A DNA stretch of 64,000 nucleotides. Source: an uncultured Paracoccaceae bacterium (GTDB lineage Bacteria > Pseudomonadota > Alphaproteobacteria > Rhodobacterales > Rhodobacteraceae). The translations under genes and the position numbers were made by a program. Positions 9,317-16,949 of the stretch are shown in pieces. Each line of letters opens with the position of its first letter. Position 1 is the stretch's first letter. The notes below the pieces were generated by a model. The model saw only the letters and a program-made list of their open reading frames with translations. It did not search any database and was not told the DNA's origin. The stretch spans positions 124,001 to 188,000 of the forward strand of contig CANMQJ010000006.1 of the NCBI GenBank assembly GCA_947500005.1, read 5' to 3'.

Positions 9317-10003
9317 ATGGCTCAACTCAGGAAAATCCTTCTGGTGGATGATGACGAGGATCTGCGCGAGGCACTCAGCGAACAGCTGGTGATGACCGAA
9401 GATTTCGACGTGTTCGAGGCGGGCGATGGCCACGCCGCGATGGACCGGGTGAAAGAGGCGATCTATGACCTCGTCATCCTGGATGTCGGGCTGCCCGATA
9501 CCGACGGGCGCGAGTTGTGCCGGTTGATGCGCAAGCAGGGGGTCAAGAGCCCGATCCTGATGCTGACCGGCCACGACACGGATGCAGACACGATCCTTGG
9601 TCTCGATGCCGGCGCCAACGACTATGTGACAAAGCCGTTCAAGTTCCCGGTTCTGCTGGCCCGCATCCGCGCCCAGCTGCGCCAGCATGAGCAATCCGAG
9701 GATGCGGTGTTCCAGCTTGGCCCATACACGTTCCGGCCGTCGATGAAAGTGTTGGTGACAGAGGAAGACCGCAAGATACGCCTGACCGAGAAGGAAACGA
9801 ACATCCTGAAGTTTCTCTATCGCTCGTCCGAGGGTGTGGTACCGCGCGACGTGCTGCTGCATGAGGTCTGGGGTTACAATGCGGGGGTCACGACCCACAC
9901 GCTGGAGACGCACATCTATCGCCTGCGGCAGAAGATCGAACCCGACCCCTCGAACGCTCGTCTTCTGGTCACGGAATCCGGCGGATATCGGCTGGTCTCT
10001 TGA
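9317..10003 (+). CDS. OmpR/PhoB-class response regulator, CenR-like
   Basis: 228 residues. Receiver domain (1-120): acidic pocket D11-D12-D13, phosphoacceptor D56 in ILDVGLPDTDG, T84 and K106 (VTKPF). Winged-helix DNA-binding domain (about 130-228): LTEKETNILKFLYR, VWGY, and THTLETHIYRLRQKIEPDP. The N-terminal wording (KILLVDDDEDLREALSEQLVMTEDFDV) resembles CenR, the essential envelope-related regulator of Caulobacter and Rhodobacter; this is a recalled similarity, not a search. No histidine kinase is nearby, as for CenR. Start at 9317 follows TAGGAGA. The 3'UTR looks like the SorX sRNA locus, which in Rhodobacter sphaeroides is also derived from an OmpR-type regulator mRNA. Confidence 0.9.
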   Translation: MAQLRKILLVDDDEDLREALSEQLVMTEDFDVFEAGDGHAAMDRVKEAIYDLVILDVGLPDTDGRELCRLMRKQGVKSPILMLTGHDTDADTILGLDAGANDYVTKPFKFPVLLARIRAQLRQHEQSEDAVFQLGPYTFRPSMKVLVTEEDRKIRLTEKETNILKFLYRSSEGVVPRDVLLHEVWGYNAGVTTHTLETHIYRLRQKIEPDPSNARLLVTESGGYRLVS

Positions 10004-10023
10004 CCTTCCGGTTTCCTTGACCC

Positions 10024-10139
10024 AGATCAAAGAGGCACTCTGATCTCACCTTTAGAGTGCATGCAACCCGCGCATGTCCGGGCTTTGACATGCAACCTCC
10101 CTGTTGGACTGGCCGGGCCTCGTGCCCGGCCCTTTTTTT
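10024..10139 (+). ncRNA. candidate 3'UTR-derived sRNA, SorX-like
   Basis: The 3'UTR of the response-regulator gene runs about 135 bases to a very strong terminator. It contains two copies of CATGCAAC (10061-10068 and 10089-10096) and an unpaired CCTCCCTGTTGG stretch before the terminator stem, a layout typical of a seed region ahead of a 3' hairpin. From memory, R. sphaeroides SorX is an RNase E-processed sRNA of about 116 nt (75 nt processed) from the 3'UTR of an OmpR-type regulator and is conserved in Rhodobacteraceae. The 5' end given here is an estimate; the 3' end is set by the terminator. Confidence 0.5.
10111..10139 (+). terminator. rho-independent terminator after the response regulator / sRNA
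   Basis: Perfect 8-bp GC stem (10111-10118 with 10124-10131), CTCGT loop and seven T residues (10133-10139). One of the strongest terminators in the window. Confidence 0.93.
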
Positions 10140-10346
10140 GAGGCGGCCGATTATCGGTCCCGTCGCGGCAGAGGAGCGCCCGACAAGTTCCGTCCCGCCG
10201 GACGGATCCGTCGTCGGGTCATCGATAACGCCTGCCCTCGGCTTGATGCTCTCCAGTGAACTGGCGCCAAAATCCGCCCCGCGCTCTGGACCTCGGCGCG
10301 CGACCTCCTTAGCTTCCCGCGAAACCCGCAGAACCGGAGCAGCCCC
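10140..10346. other. intergenic stretch before xth
   Basis: With the 3'UTR it forms a 343-bp gap between coding regions. After the terminator I see no gene, repeat or clear promoter; the short frames crossing it have no family features. It should contain the xth promoter. Confidence 0.5.
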
Positions 10347-11135
10347 ATGCCTTTCACCCTCGCCACCTGGAACATCAACTCGGTTCGCCTTCGTGAAGGT
10401 ATCGTGGCCCGCCTGCTGGAAGAAGAGGCGCCCGACATCCTGTGCCTTCAGGAGTGCAAGTCGCCGGTCGAGAAGATCCCGGTCGAGCGGTTTCGCAGCC
10501 TCGGCTACACGCATATGATCGCGCGCGGCCAGAAGGGCTATAATGGGGTGGCAATTCTGTCCAAGCTGCCGATCGAGGATGTCGGCGATCGCGATTTCGC
10601 CAGCCTCGGACATGCCCGCCATGTCGCGGGGCGGCTGGAGAACGGGGTCACGGTCCACAATTTCTATGTCCCCGCCGGTGGGGATGTTCCCGACCGCGAG
10701 GTCAACGTGAAGTTCGGACAGAAACTCGACTACCTGACCGAAATGCGGGACTGGTTTCATGCCGAGCGCCCCGAGAAATCCATCCTCGTGGGTGATCTGA
10801 ACATCGCTCCGCGCGAGGATGACGTCTGGTCCCACAAGCAACTGCTCAAGGTGGTCAGCCACACGCCCATCGAGGTCGAGCATCTGGGTGAAACGCAGGA
10901 TGCGGGCAAATGGGTGGACATCACGCGACAGGACATTCCGGACGGTCAGCTTTATAGTTGGTGGTCCTACCGCGCGCGGGACTGGGACGCTGCCGACAAG
11001 GGCCGTCGGCTCGATCATGTCTGGGCAACGCCCGACATTTCGAGCGCGGGTCATTCCAGCCGTGTCCTGCGCGATGCACGCGGCTGGGAAAAACCCTCGG
11101 ACCACGCGCCGGTCTTTGCCAGTTTCGACGTTTAG
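10347..11135 (+). CDS. xth: exodeoxyribonuclease III (AP endonuclease family)
   Basis: 262 residues, full length. The endonuclease/exonuclease/phosphatase fold is marked by TWNINSVRLR, the metal ligand Glu in CLQECK, the GYNGVAILSK motif, the catalytic block LVGDLNIAP, and the C-terminal SDHAPVFASFDV with its catalytic Asp-His. XthA cuts abasic sites and degrades 3' ends during base excision repair. The gene lies between the response-regulator terminator and the thioredoxin-like gene, 67 bp upstream of the latter and on the same strand. Confidence 0.95.
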   Translation: MPFTLATWNINSVRLREGIVARLLEEEAPDILCLQECKSPVEKIPVERFRSLGYTHMIARGQKGYNGVAILSKLPIEDVGDRDFASLGHARHVAGRLENGVTVHNFYVPAGGDVPDREVNVKFGQKLDYLTEMRDWFHAERPEKSILVGDLNIAPREDDVWSHKQLLKVVSHTPIEVEHLGETQDAGKWVDITRQDIPDGQLYSWWSYRARDWDAADKGRRLDHVWATPDISSAGHSSRVLRDARGWEKPSDHAPVFASFDV

Positions 11136-11202
11136 AGCCCCCTTGGTTTCCGGGCGCGTCGGCGTCATATAGGGATCAAACGAATTCCGGAGGACAAGAG
11201 CC

Positions 11203-12123
11203 ATGGAACTTCTGAAAGGGGCAGGCGACACAGCCCCCGCAGGTGACCTGATCAAGGACGGAACCGAGGCCAGCTTCATGGCCGATGTGGTCGAAGCATC
11301 GAACGAGGTTCCCGTTATCGTCGACTTCTGGGCGCCGTGGTGTGGTCCGTGCAAGACGCTGGGCCCGATGCTCGAGGATGCCGTGACGGCTGCCAAGGGC
11401 GCGGTGAAGATGGTCAAGATCAACGTGGACCAAGCGCAGATGATCGCGCAGCAGTTGCGGATCCAGTCGATCCCGACGGTCTATGCCTTCTACAAGGGCC
11501 AGCCGGTGGACGGCTTCCAGGGCGCGCTGCCGCAATCCGAGATCAAGGCTTTCATCGACAAGGTGATCGAGGCGGCGGGCGGCGAAAGCCCCGGCGGCCA
11601 TCTCGACGAGGCGGTGGCCGCGGCCGAGGAAATGCTGACCGAGGGCGCCGCGGTGGATGCCGCGCAGACCTTTGCCGCGATCCTGGGCGAGGACCCCAAC
11701 CATGCGGCCGCCTATGGTGGCCTCGTTCGTGCCCATATCGCGATGGGCGATCTCGACAAGGCCGAGGCGATCCTGAACGGTGCGCCCGTCGAGATTTCGA
11801 AAAGCGCCGAACTCGAGGCGGCGCATGCCCAGATCGAACTGGCGCGTCAGGCCGCGAATGCGGGGCCAGTGACCGAGTTGCAGGCGCAGGTCGAGTCCGA
11901 GCCGGACAATCACCAGGCCCGCTATGACCTGGCGCAGGCGCTATACGCCAATGGCAAGGCGCAAGAGGCCGTCGATCAGTTGCTGGAACTGTTCCGCCGC
12001 GACCGCGAGTGGAACGACGGAGCCGCCAAGGCGCAGCTTTTCACGATCTTCGAGGCGCTCAAGCCAAACGATCCCGTTGCCCTGAACGGGCGGCGAAAAT
12101 TGAGCTCGATGATATTTGCCTGA
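11203..12123 (+). CDS. thioredoxin-TPR protein, CnoX/YbbN-like chaperedoxin
   Basis: 306 residues. A thioredoxin domain (about 20-130) contains FWAPWCGPCK with Cys47 and Cys50 and the cis-Pro segment IQSIPTVYAF; the remaining ~170 residues are TPR-like helices (AAAYGGLVRAHIAMGDLDKAEAIL; NHQARYDLAQALYANGKAQEAVDQLL). This two-part layout is that of YbbN/CnoX, which holds oxidised substrates for GroEL and DnaK. Unlike E. coli YbbN, the full WCGPCK redox motif is retained, as in Caulobacter CnoX, so redox activity is likely. Ribosome site GGAGGA precedes the ATG. It leads a close string with the LON-domain and Trm112 genes. Confidence 0.92.
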   Translation: MELLKGAGDTAPAGDLIKDGTEASFMADVVEASNEVPVIVDFWAPWCGPCKTLGPMLEDAVTAAKGAVKMVKINVDQAQMIAQQLRIQSIPTVYAFYKGQPVDGFQGALPQSEIKAFIDKVIEAAGGESPGGHLDEAVAAAEEMLTEGAAVDAAQTFAAILGEDPNHAAAYGGLVRAHIAMGDLDKAEAILNGAPVEISKSAELEAAHAQIELARQAANAGPVTELQAQVESEPDNHQARYDLAQALYANGKAQEAVDQLLELFRRDREWNDGAAKAQLFTIFEALKPNDPVALNGRRKLSSMIFA

Positions 12124-12150
12124 GTCCCGGGGCGGGCTAGGTTTCCGGTC

Positions 12151-12792
12151 ATGATCAAGTTTGCCGATCTTCCGGAAACACTTCCCGTTTTCCCATTGCC
12201 CGGAGCGCTTCTCCTGCCCCGGTCGCGTCTGCCCCTGCATATCTTCGAGCCACGCTATCTGCAGATGCTCGAAGACTCGCTCAAGACGCCCGGTCGCCTG
12301 ATCGGCATGGTTCAGCCGAATCCGGGCCCGGGCAGCGACACGCGGCTTCACAGCATCGGGTGCGCCGGGAGGGTGACCCAGTTCTCGGAAACCGAGGACG
12401 GGCGTTACCTGATCACGCTCACGGGCATCTCCCGTTTCCGGGTGCGCGACGAGATCGAGGGATTCACGCCCTATCGCCGGTGCTCGGTCGACTGGGCGGG
12501 ATTCGACCGCGACATGGGCAAGTGCGAGGATGACCGCGGGTTTGACAGAGACCGGTTCATGGCGCTTCTCGGCAGGTATTTCTCGGCCCGCGATCTCTCG
12601 GCCGACTGGGAAACGCTGAAAGAGGCCGATGACGAGTTGCTGGTCAATTCCCTGTCGATGTTGCTGGATTTCGAGCCCGAGGACAAACAGGCCCTGCTGG
12701 AGGCGCCGTGCCTGAGCACGAGGCGTGAAACGCTTGTCACACTGATCGAGTTCGCGCTACGCGGGGGCACTGGCGAGGAGACGCTGCAATGA
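12151..12792 (+). CDS. LON peptidase substrate-binding domain protein
   Basis: 213 residues made of one Lon N-terminal (PUA-like) domain and nothing else. The opening [30 protein letters not shown] and the later GCAGRVTQF region are typical. There is no AAA ATPase or protease domain, so it is not Lon itself. Its role is unknown; it could bind unfolded or damaged protein, which fits the CnoX-like neighbour 27 bp upstream. Its stop overlaps the Trm112 start by ATGA. Confidence 0.9.
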   Translation: MIKFADLPETLPVFPLPGALLLPRSRLPLHIFEPRYLQMLEDSLKTPGRLIGMVQPNPGPGSDTRLHSIGCAGRVTQFSETEDGRYLITLTGISRFRVRDEIEGFTPYRRCSVDWAGFDRDMGKCEDDRGFDRDRFMALLGRYFSARDLSADWETLKEADDELLVNSLSMLLDFEPEDKQALLEAPCLSTRRETLVTLIEFALRGGTGEETLQ

Positions 12793-12974
12793 CCGAAACA
12801 ACACCCGCGTTTGACCGCCGGATGCTCGAAGCGCTGATCTGCCCGGTGACTCATGGGCGATTGGACTACGATGCCGCGCGGCAGGAGCTTGTTTCGAAAT
12901 CCTCGTCTTTGGCCTTTCCCATCCGTAACGGTATCCCGGTCATGCTGGTGGACGAGGCCAGGCAGATCGACTGA
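12789..12974 (+). CDS. Trm112 family protein
   Basis: 61 residues, the usual length. The core [13 protein letters not shown], then [18 protein letters not shown], is the Trm112/YcaR fold. In eukaryotes and archaea Trm112 activates several methyltransferases; bacterial members are small, often without the full set of zinc cysteines, as here where only one Cys remains. The role in alphaproteobacteria is not settled. Overlap of ATGA with the LON-domain gene indicates co-translation. Confidence 0.92.
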   Translation: MTETTPAFDRRMLEALICPVTHGRLDYDAARQELVSKSSSLAFPIRNGIPVMLVDEARQID

Positions 12975-13003
12975 CCGCCGGAGCCGAGCGTTCTTCACGC
13001 CGT

Positions 13004-14230
13004 TCAGATGCTCCGCCCTTGGAGGAGTTTCGGAAGATCCCCGGTCAGGCCAGCCGCCTCGCGAACGAAACCACGTCGCAGGCCGGGCAGGGCGCCGACA
13101 AACCCCATGCCAAGGTCACGTCCAAGCCGCAGAATCAGATTGTCGTTTGAAAACAACCTGTTGAACGTGTCCGTCGCCAAGGCCAGCGTCGCCGTGTCAA
13201 AGCGGCGCCATTGCTGATAGCGGCCCAAAACAGACAGCGAGCCCGGATCCTCGCCCCGCCGTGCCGCCAATGTCACGGTTTCGGCCAGGGCGGCCACGTC
13301 GCGCAGCCCGGCATTCAATCCTTGCCCCGCGATGGGGTGCATCCCATGCGCGGCGTCGCCCACCAGCGCCACGCGGTCGGCGAAAAACGCGTTGGCCAGG
13401 GTCAGGCCCAGCGGATAGGTATACCGCTTTCCGGCCAGTTGGATTTCGCCGAGGAAATCGCCAAAGCGCGGTCGAAGCATGGCCAGGTAATCGGATTCGT
13501 CCATCGCATGGATCGCTTCCGCCATCTCCTTGCGCTCGCTCCAGACGATGGAGGAGCGATTGCCGGTCAAGGGCAGGATCGCCAGCGGGCCGGGCGGCAT
13601 GAAGAATTGGTGTGCGATGCCGTGATGGGGCAGCTCATGCTCGATGGCGCAGACCAGCGCGGTTTGGCCGTAGTCCCAACCGGTTCGCTTGATCCCGGCG
13701 CGTTGCGCCGTGCCGCTTGACCGCCCATCGCAGCCTACCAGCAGTGCGCCGGACAGGGTTTGTCCGTCCGAAAGCGTGACCGAGACCGAGCCATGCCGCA
13801 CGTCCTGCGCCACGACCGCTTGCCCGCTGACCTGCCGGATGCGTTCGTCTTCGTCCATCGCGTCCAGAAACGCGCGGCGCAGGTGCCGGTCCTCGACCAT
13901 GTAGCCCATTGGACCTTCCTCGATCTCGGCATGATCGAACTGCATGACGAAGGGAGATGGGCCTGTGCCGGCATGGCCGTCGGACACCTTGATTTCCAGC
14001 ATCGGCTGCGCGTGTTCCGCAACACGCTTCCAGATGCCCACTGCGTCCAGAAGGCGCTGAGACGCCAGCGCCAGCGCATAGGCGCGCCCGTCGAAAGCCG
14101 CGTTCTTGCGCACCTTCTCGGCCAGCGCGTCGATCACCGTGACGTGGTGGCCGGCCTGTGCCAGCGCCAGGGCCAGTGCCGGCCCGTTCAACCCGCCGCC
14201 GACGATCAGGATATCCGTATCTCGTTCCAT
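13004..14230 (-). CDS. UbiH/UbiF/VisC/COQ6-family ubiquinone biosynthesis hydroxylase
   Basis: 408 residues. The N-terminal Rossmann motif is ILIVGGGLNGPALALALAQAG, and the second FAD motif is VALVGDAAHGMHPIAGQGLN, the signature of flavoprotein aromatic hydroxylases of this family; the NADPH/FAD DG motif appears as LLVGCDGRSSG. Such enzymes add ring hydroxyls to the ubiquinone precursor. Which position is hydroxylated (C1, C5 or C6, or several, as for alphaproteobacterial UbiL/UbiM-type enzymes) cannot be told from sequence alone. Start at 14230 is chosen because it begins directly before the FAD-binding strand; a much longer open frame upstream has no homology-like content. Divergent from the amidase gene by 84 bp. 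Confidence 0.9.
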   Translation of the reverse strand: MERDTDILIVGGGLNGPALALALAQAGHHVTVIDALAEKVRKNAAFDGRAYALALASQRLLDAVGIWKRVAEHAQPMLEIKVSDGHAGTGPSPFVMQFDHAEIEEGPMGYMVEDRHLRRAFLDAMDEDERIRQVSGQAVVAQDVRHGSVSVTLSDGQTLSGALLVGCDGRSSGTAQRAGIKRTGWDYGQTALVCAIEHELPHHGIAHQFFMPPGPLAILPLTGNRSSIVWSERKEMAEAIHAMDESDYLAMLRPRFGDFLGEIQLAGKRYTYPLGLTLANAFFADRVALVGDAAHGMHPIAGQGLNAGLRDVAALAETVTLAARRGEDPGSLSVLGRYQQWRRFDTATLALATDTFNRLFSNDNLILRLGRDLGMGFVGALPGLRRGFVREAAGLTGDLPKLLQGRSI

Positions 14231-14314
14231 GCCCTGCAATATGCGCGCGCGCCCGGGATTGTCCATGCGCAGTCCTGTCGCTACCGTCGCGTCGGCAGCA
14301 AGCAGGAGGGCAGC

Positions 14315-15643
14315 ATGGACGAATGGCGCAACATGACGGCAAGCGATCTGGGGCGCGGGATTGGCGCGGGCCGCATCGATCCGGTGGACCTGACGCAGGC
14401 GTTTCTGGACGCCATAGCGGATCATGCCGATGCCGAGCGTATCTATGCCCGCACGACCCCGGAACGCGCGATGGCCGAGGCGGAAGCCGCGCGGGGGCGG
14501 GCGAAGGCCGGTTTGCGGGTCTCCCTGCTCGACGGCGTCCCGATCAGTTGGAAGGATCTGTTCGACAGCGCGGGCGTGGCGACCGAGGCCGGGTCGGCCC
14601 TGCTCAAGGACCGCGTCCCCCAGATGGACGCACAAGTACTGGCCAATGCGACCGCCGCAGGATCGGTATGCCTTGGCAAGACTCATATGAGCGAGTTGGC
14701 CTTCTCGGGGCTTGGCCTCAATCCGCGTACAGCCACCCCGCCCAACGCCCATGACCCCGAGGCCGCGCCGGGAGGGTCGTCCTCCGGCGCGGCGGCATCG
14801 GTTGCGTTCGGGTTGGCGGCGGGTGCTATCGGTTCGGATACCGGCGGGTCTGTCCGCGTCCCGGCCGCATGGAACGATCTCGTCGGGCTGAAGACCACGT
14901 CGGGCCGCGTCAGCCTTGAAGGAGTCGTACCGCTTTGCCTGCGCTTCGATACGGTCGGCCCGCTTTGCCGATCGGTCGAGGATGCGGCGCAGTTGCTTGC
15001 CCTGCTCGAGGGCGGCCGCGCCGCGGATCTTCGTGGAGCGGACTTGCGGGGCCGCCGCTTCGCCGCGCTCCAGACCTCTGCGCTCGAGGATTTGCGCGAC
15101 GCTCCTGCGAAGGCTTACGAGGCAGCCCTGTCGCGCCTGTCCGCTGCCGGGGCCGAGATCGTGGACCTTCACGTCCCGGAACTTGCCGAGGCGATGCCGC
15201 TTTCACCGAAGCTCTACCCGACCGAAGCCTATGGCCTGTGGCGCGACGTGATCGAGGCGAACCCCGACGCGATGTTCCCCGAGATTCTGCAGCGCTTTCG
15301 CGGCGGGCGCGACGTGTCTTCAGCCGATTACGTGGCGGCATGGGCCACCATCGACCGCTGCCGGGCAGCCTGGGACGCCGCAACCGCTGGTTTCGACGCG
15401 GTGCTTGCCCCGACCGTTCCGACTACCCCGCCGAACCTCGCCCGGTTGCAGAGCGATCACGACTATTACGTGACTGAGAACCTGCTGGCCCTGCGCAATA
15501 CGCGCATCGGCAACCTCATGGGGCTGGCCGCGCTGACGCTGCCGACGGGCACAGCCGGGTGCGGGCTGATGATGATGACACCGCCCCTGACCGAAGAGCG
15601 CCTGCTGCGGCTTGGTGCGGCGGCCGAGGCGGCGCTTGCCTGA
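14315..15643 (+). CDS. amidase (amidase-signature family)
   Basis: 442 residues. The Ser-cisSer-Lys triad is visible: K80 in ISWKDLF, S155 in GGSSSG and S179 in SDTGGSVR; the spacing of 24 residues between the two serines matches the family. Members hydrolyse amide bonds of small molecules or act as GatA; the sequence lacks GatB/GatC partners nearby, so it is a stand-alone amidase with unknown substrate. AGGAGGG at 14304-14310 sets the start. It is divergent from the ubiquinone hydroxylase and followed 108 bp later by the aminotransferase. Confidence 0.9.
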   Translation: MDEWRNMTASDLGRGIGAGRIDPVDLTQAFLDAIADHADAERIYARTTPERAMAEAEAARGRAKAGLRVSLLDGVPISWKDLFDSAGVATEAGSALLKDRVPQMDAQVLANATAAGSVCLGKTHMSELAFSGLGLNPRTATPPNAHDPEAAPGGSSSGAAASVAFGLAAGAIGSDTGGSVRVPAAWNDLVGLKTTSGRVSLEGVVPLCLRFDTVGPLCRSVEDAAQLLALLEGGRAADLRGADLRGRRFAALQTSALEDLRDAPAKAYEAALSRLSAAGAEIVDLHVPELAEAMPLSPKLYPTEAYGLWRDVIEANPDAMFPEILQRFRGGRDVSSADYVAAWATIDRCRAAWDAATAGFDAVLAPTVPTTPPNLARLQSDHDYYVTENLLALRNTRIGNLMGLAALTLPTGTAGCGLMMMTPPLTEERLLRLGAAAEAALA

Positions 15644-15751
15644 ATGCCACAACCCCCTCGCCAGGCGGCACTTTGTCTGGACGCGGGGCGGGTGGATCTG
15701 TAACTTGACCGCAAACGGGGCAGAAACGATCCCGTATCCGAGGCAGTAGAC

Positions 15752-16933
15752 ATGAAGTTCCCCGAGCGGTTCTCGAACCTACCGGAATATGCGTTCCCGC
15801 GTCTGCGGGCGTTGCTCGACGTGCATGCGCCGGGCGGCGACGTGCTGCATATGACCATCGGCGAACCGAAACACGATTTCCCGCCTTGGGTCATGGATGT
15901 GATCGCCGAAAACGCGCATCTGTTTCAAAGCTATCCGCCGAACGAAGGGTCGCCCGAACTGCGCGGTGCGATCTGCGATTGGATCTCCCGTCGCTATGGC
16001 GTGATCATCGACCCCGACAGCCAGGTCATGGCGCTCAACGGGACGCGCGAAGGGCTGTACAACGCCGCCATGGCGCTTTGCCCCGAGGAAAAGAACGGTG
16101 CGAAACCCGTCGTTCTGACACCTAACCCGTTCTACCAGGTCTATATGGTCGCTGCGCTGTCGGTCGGGGCCGAGCCGCGTTTCGTGTCAGCAACCGCCGA
16201 GACAGGACACCTGCCCGATTTCGCGGGTCTGCCGTCTGAGGTGCTGGACCGTACCGCCATCGCCTATATCTGTTCCCCCGCCAACCCGCAGGGCGCAGTC
16301 GCTTCGCGAGAATACTGGCAGAGGCTGATTCAATTGGCAGAACGGCATGATTTCCGAATCTTCGCCGACGAATGCTATTCCGAGATCTACCGCGCGGCGC
16401 CGCCCACAGGCATTCTCACCGTCGCGCAGGAGATGGGCGCCGATCTCGAACGGATCGTGCTGTTCAATTCTCTTTCCAAGCGCTCCAACCTCGCGGGTTT
16501 GCGTTCGGGCTTCGTCGCAGGCGGGCCGGAGTCCATCCGGCGTATCAGGCAATTGCGGGCCTATTCCGGCGCGCCTCTGCCGGGCCCGCTCCAGGCGGCC
16601 GCAGCGCGGATCTGGGCCGACGAGGTGCATGTCGAGGAGAACCGCGCCCTCTACCAGGAGAAATACGCCATCGCCGACGAGGTGCTGGGCGATCTGCAAG
16701 GCTACGCACCGCCAGAGGCGGGGTTCTTCCTCTGGCTGCCAGTCGAGGACGGCGAGCGCGCCGCGCTCAAGCTTTGGCAGGAAACCGGGGTGCGCGTCCT
16801 TCCGGGCGCCTATCTGGCGCAGGGAGCGCCGGGGCAAAACCCGGGCGAGACTTATATCCGGGTCGCAATGGTGGCCCCAAAAACAGAACTGCGGCGCGGG
16901 CTCGAACGGCTCCGCGACTGCCTATACGGATGA
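15752..16933 (+). CDS. class I/II aminotransferase, probable succinyldiaminopimelate transaminase (DapC-like)
   Basis: 393 residues. Fold type I PLP enzyme: N-terminal YAFPRLRALL, TIGEPKHDFP, YPPNEGSPELR, the LTPNPFYQVY region, CSPANPQG, DECYSEIY, and the PLP lysine K243 in NSLSKRSNLAGLRSGF. The SKRSN motif and the start MKFPERFSNLPEYAFPRL resemble succinyldiaminopimelate aminotransferases of the lysine/peptidoglycan pathway. The gene is 16 bp ahead of ftsK on the same strand, so it may be co-transcribed with cell-division and envelope genes, which agrees with a diaminopimelate role. Other aminotransferase specificities cannot be excluded. Confidence 0.85.
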   Translation: MKFPERFSNLPEYAFPRLRALLDVHAPGGDVLHMTIGEPKHDFPPWVMDVIAENAHLFQSYPPNEGSPELRGAICDWISRRYGVIIDPDSQVMALNGTREGLYNAAMALCPEEKNGAKPVVLTPNPFYQVYMVAALSVGAEPRFVSATAETGHLPDFAGLPSEVLDRTAIAYICSPANPQGAVASREYWQRLIQLAERHDFRIFADECYSEIYRAAPPTGILTVAQEMGADLERIVLFNSLSKRSNLAGLRSGFVAGGPESIRRIRQLRAYSGAPLPGPLQAAAARIWADEVHVEENRALYQEKYAIADEVLGDLQGYAPPEAGFFLWLPVEDGERAALKLWQETGVRVLPGAYLAQGAPGQNPGETYIRVAMVAPKTELRRGLERLRDCLYG

Positions 16934-16949
16934 GGGGTGAGGGGTAAGC

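Noticed and set aside
13760..14314. In-frame 185-codon extension before the amidase start
   Set aside because: It runs antisense through the ubiquinone hydroxylase gene; AGGAGGG at 14304 and the amidase N-terminus fix the start at 14315.
14231..15172. In-frame extension before the ubiquinone hydroxylase start
   Set aside because: It is antisense to the amidase gene and precedes a canonical FAD-binding N-terminus.
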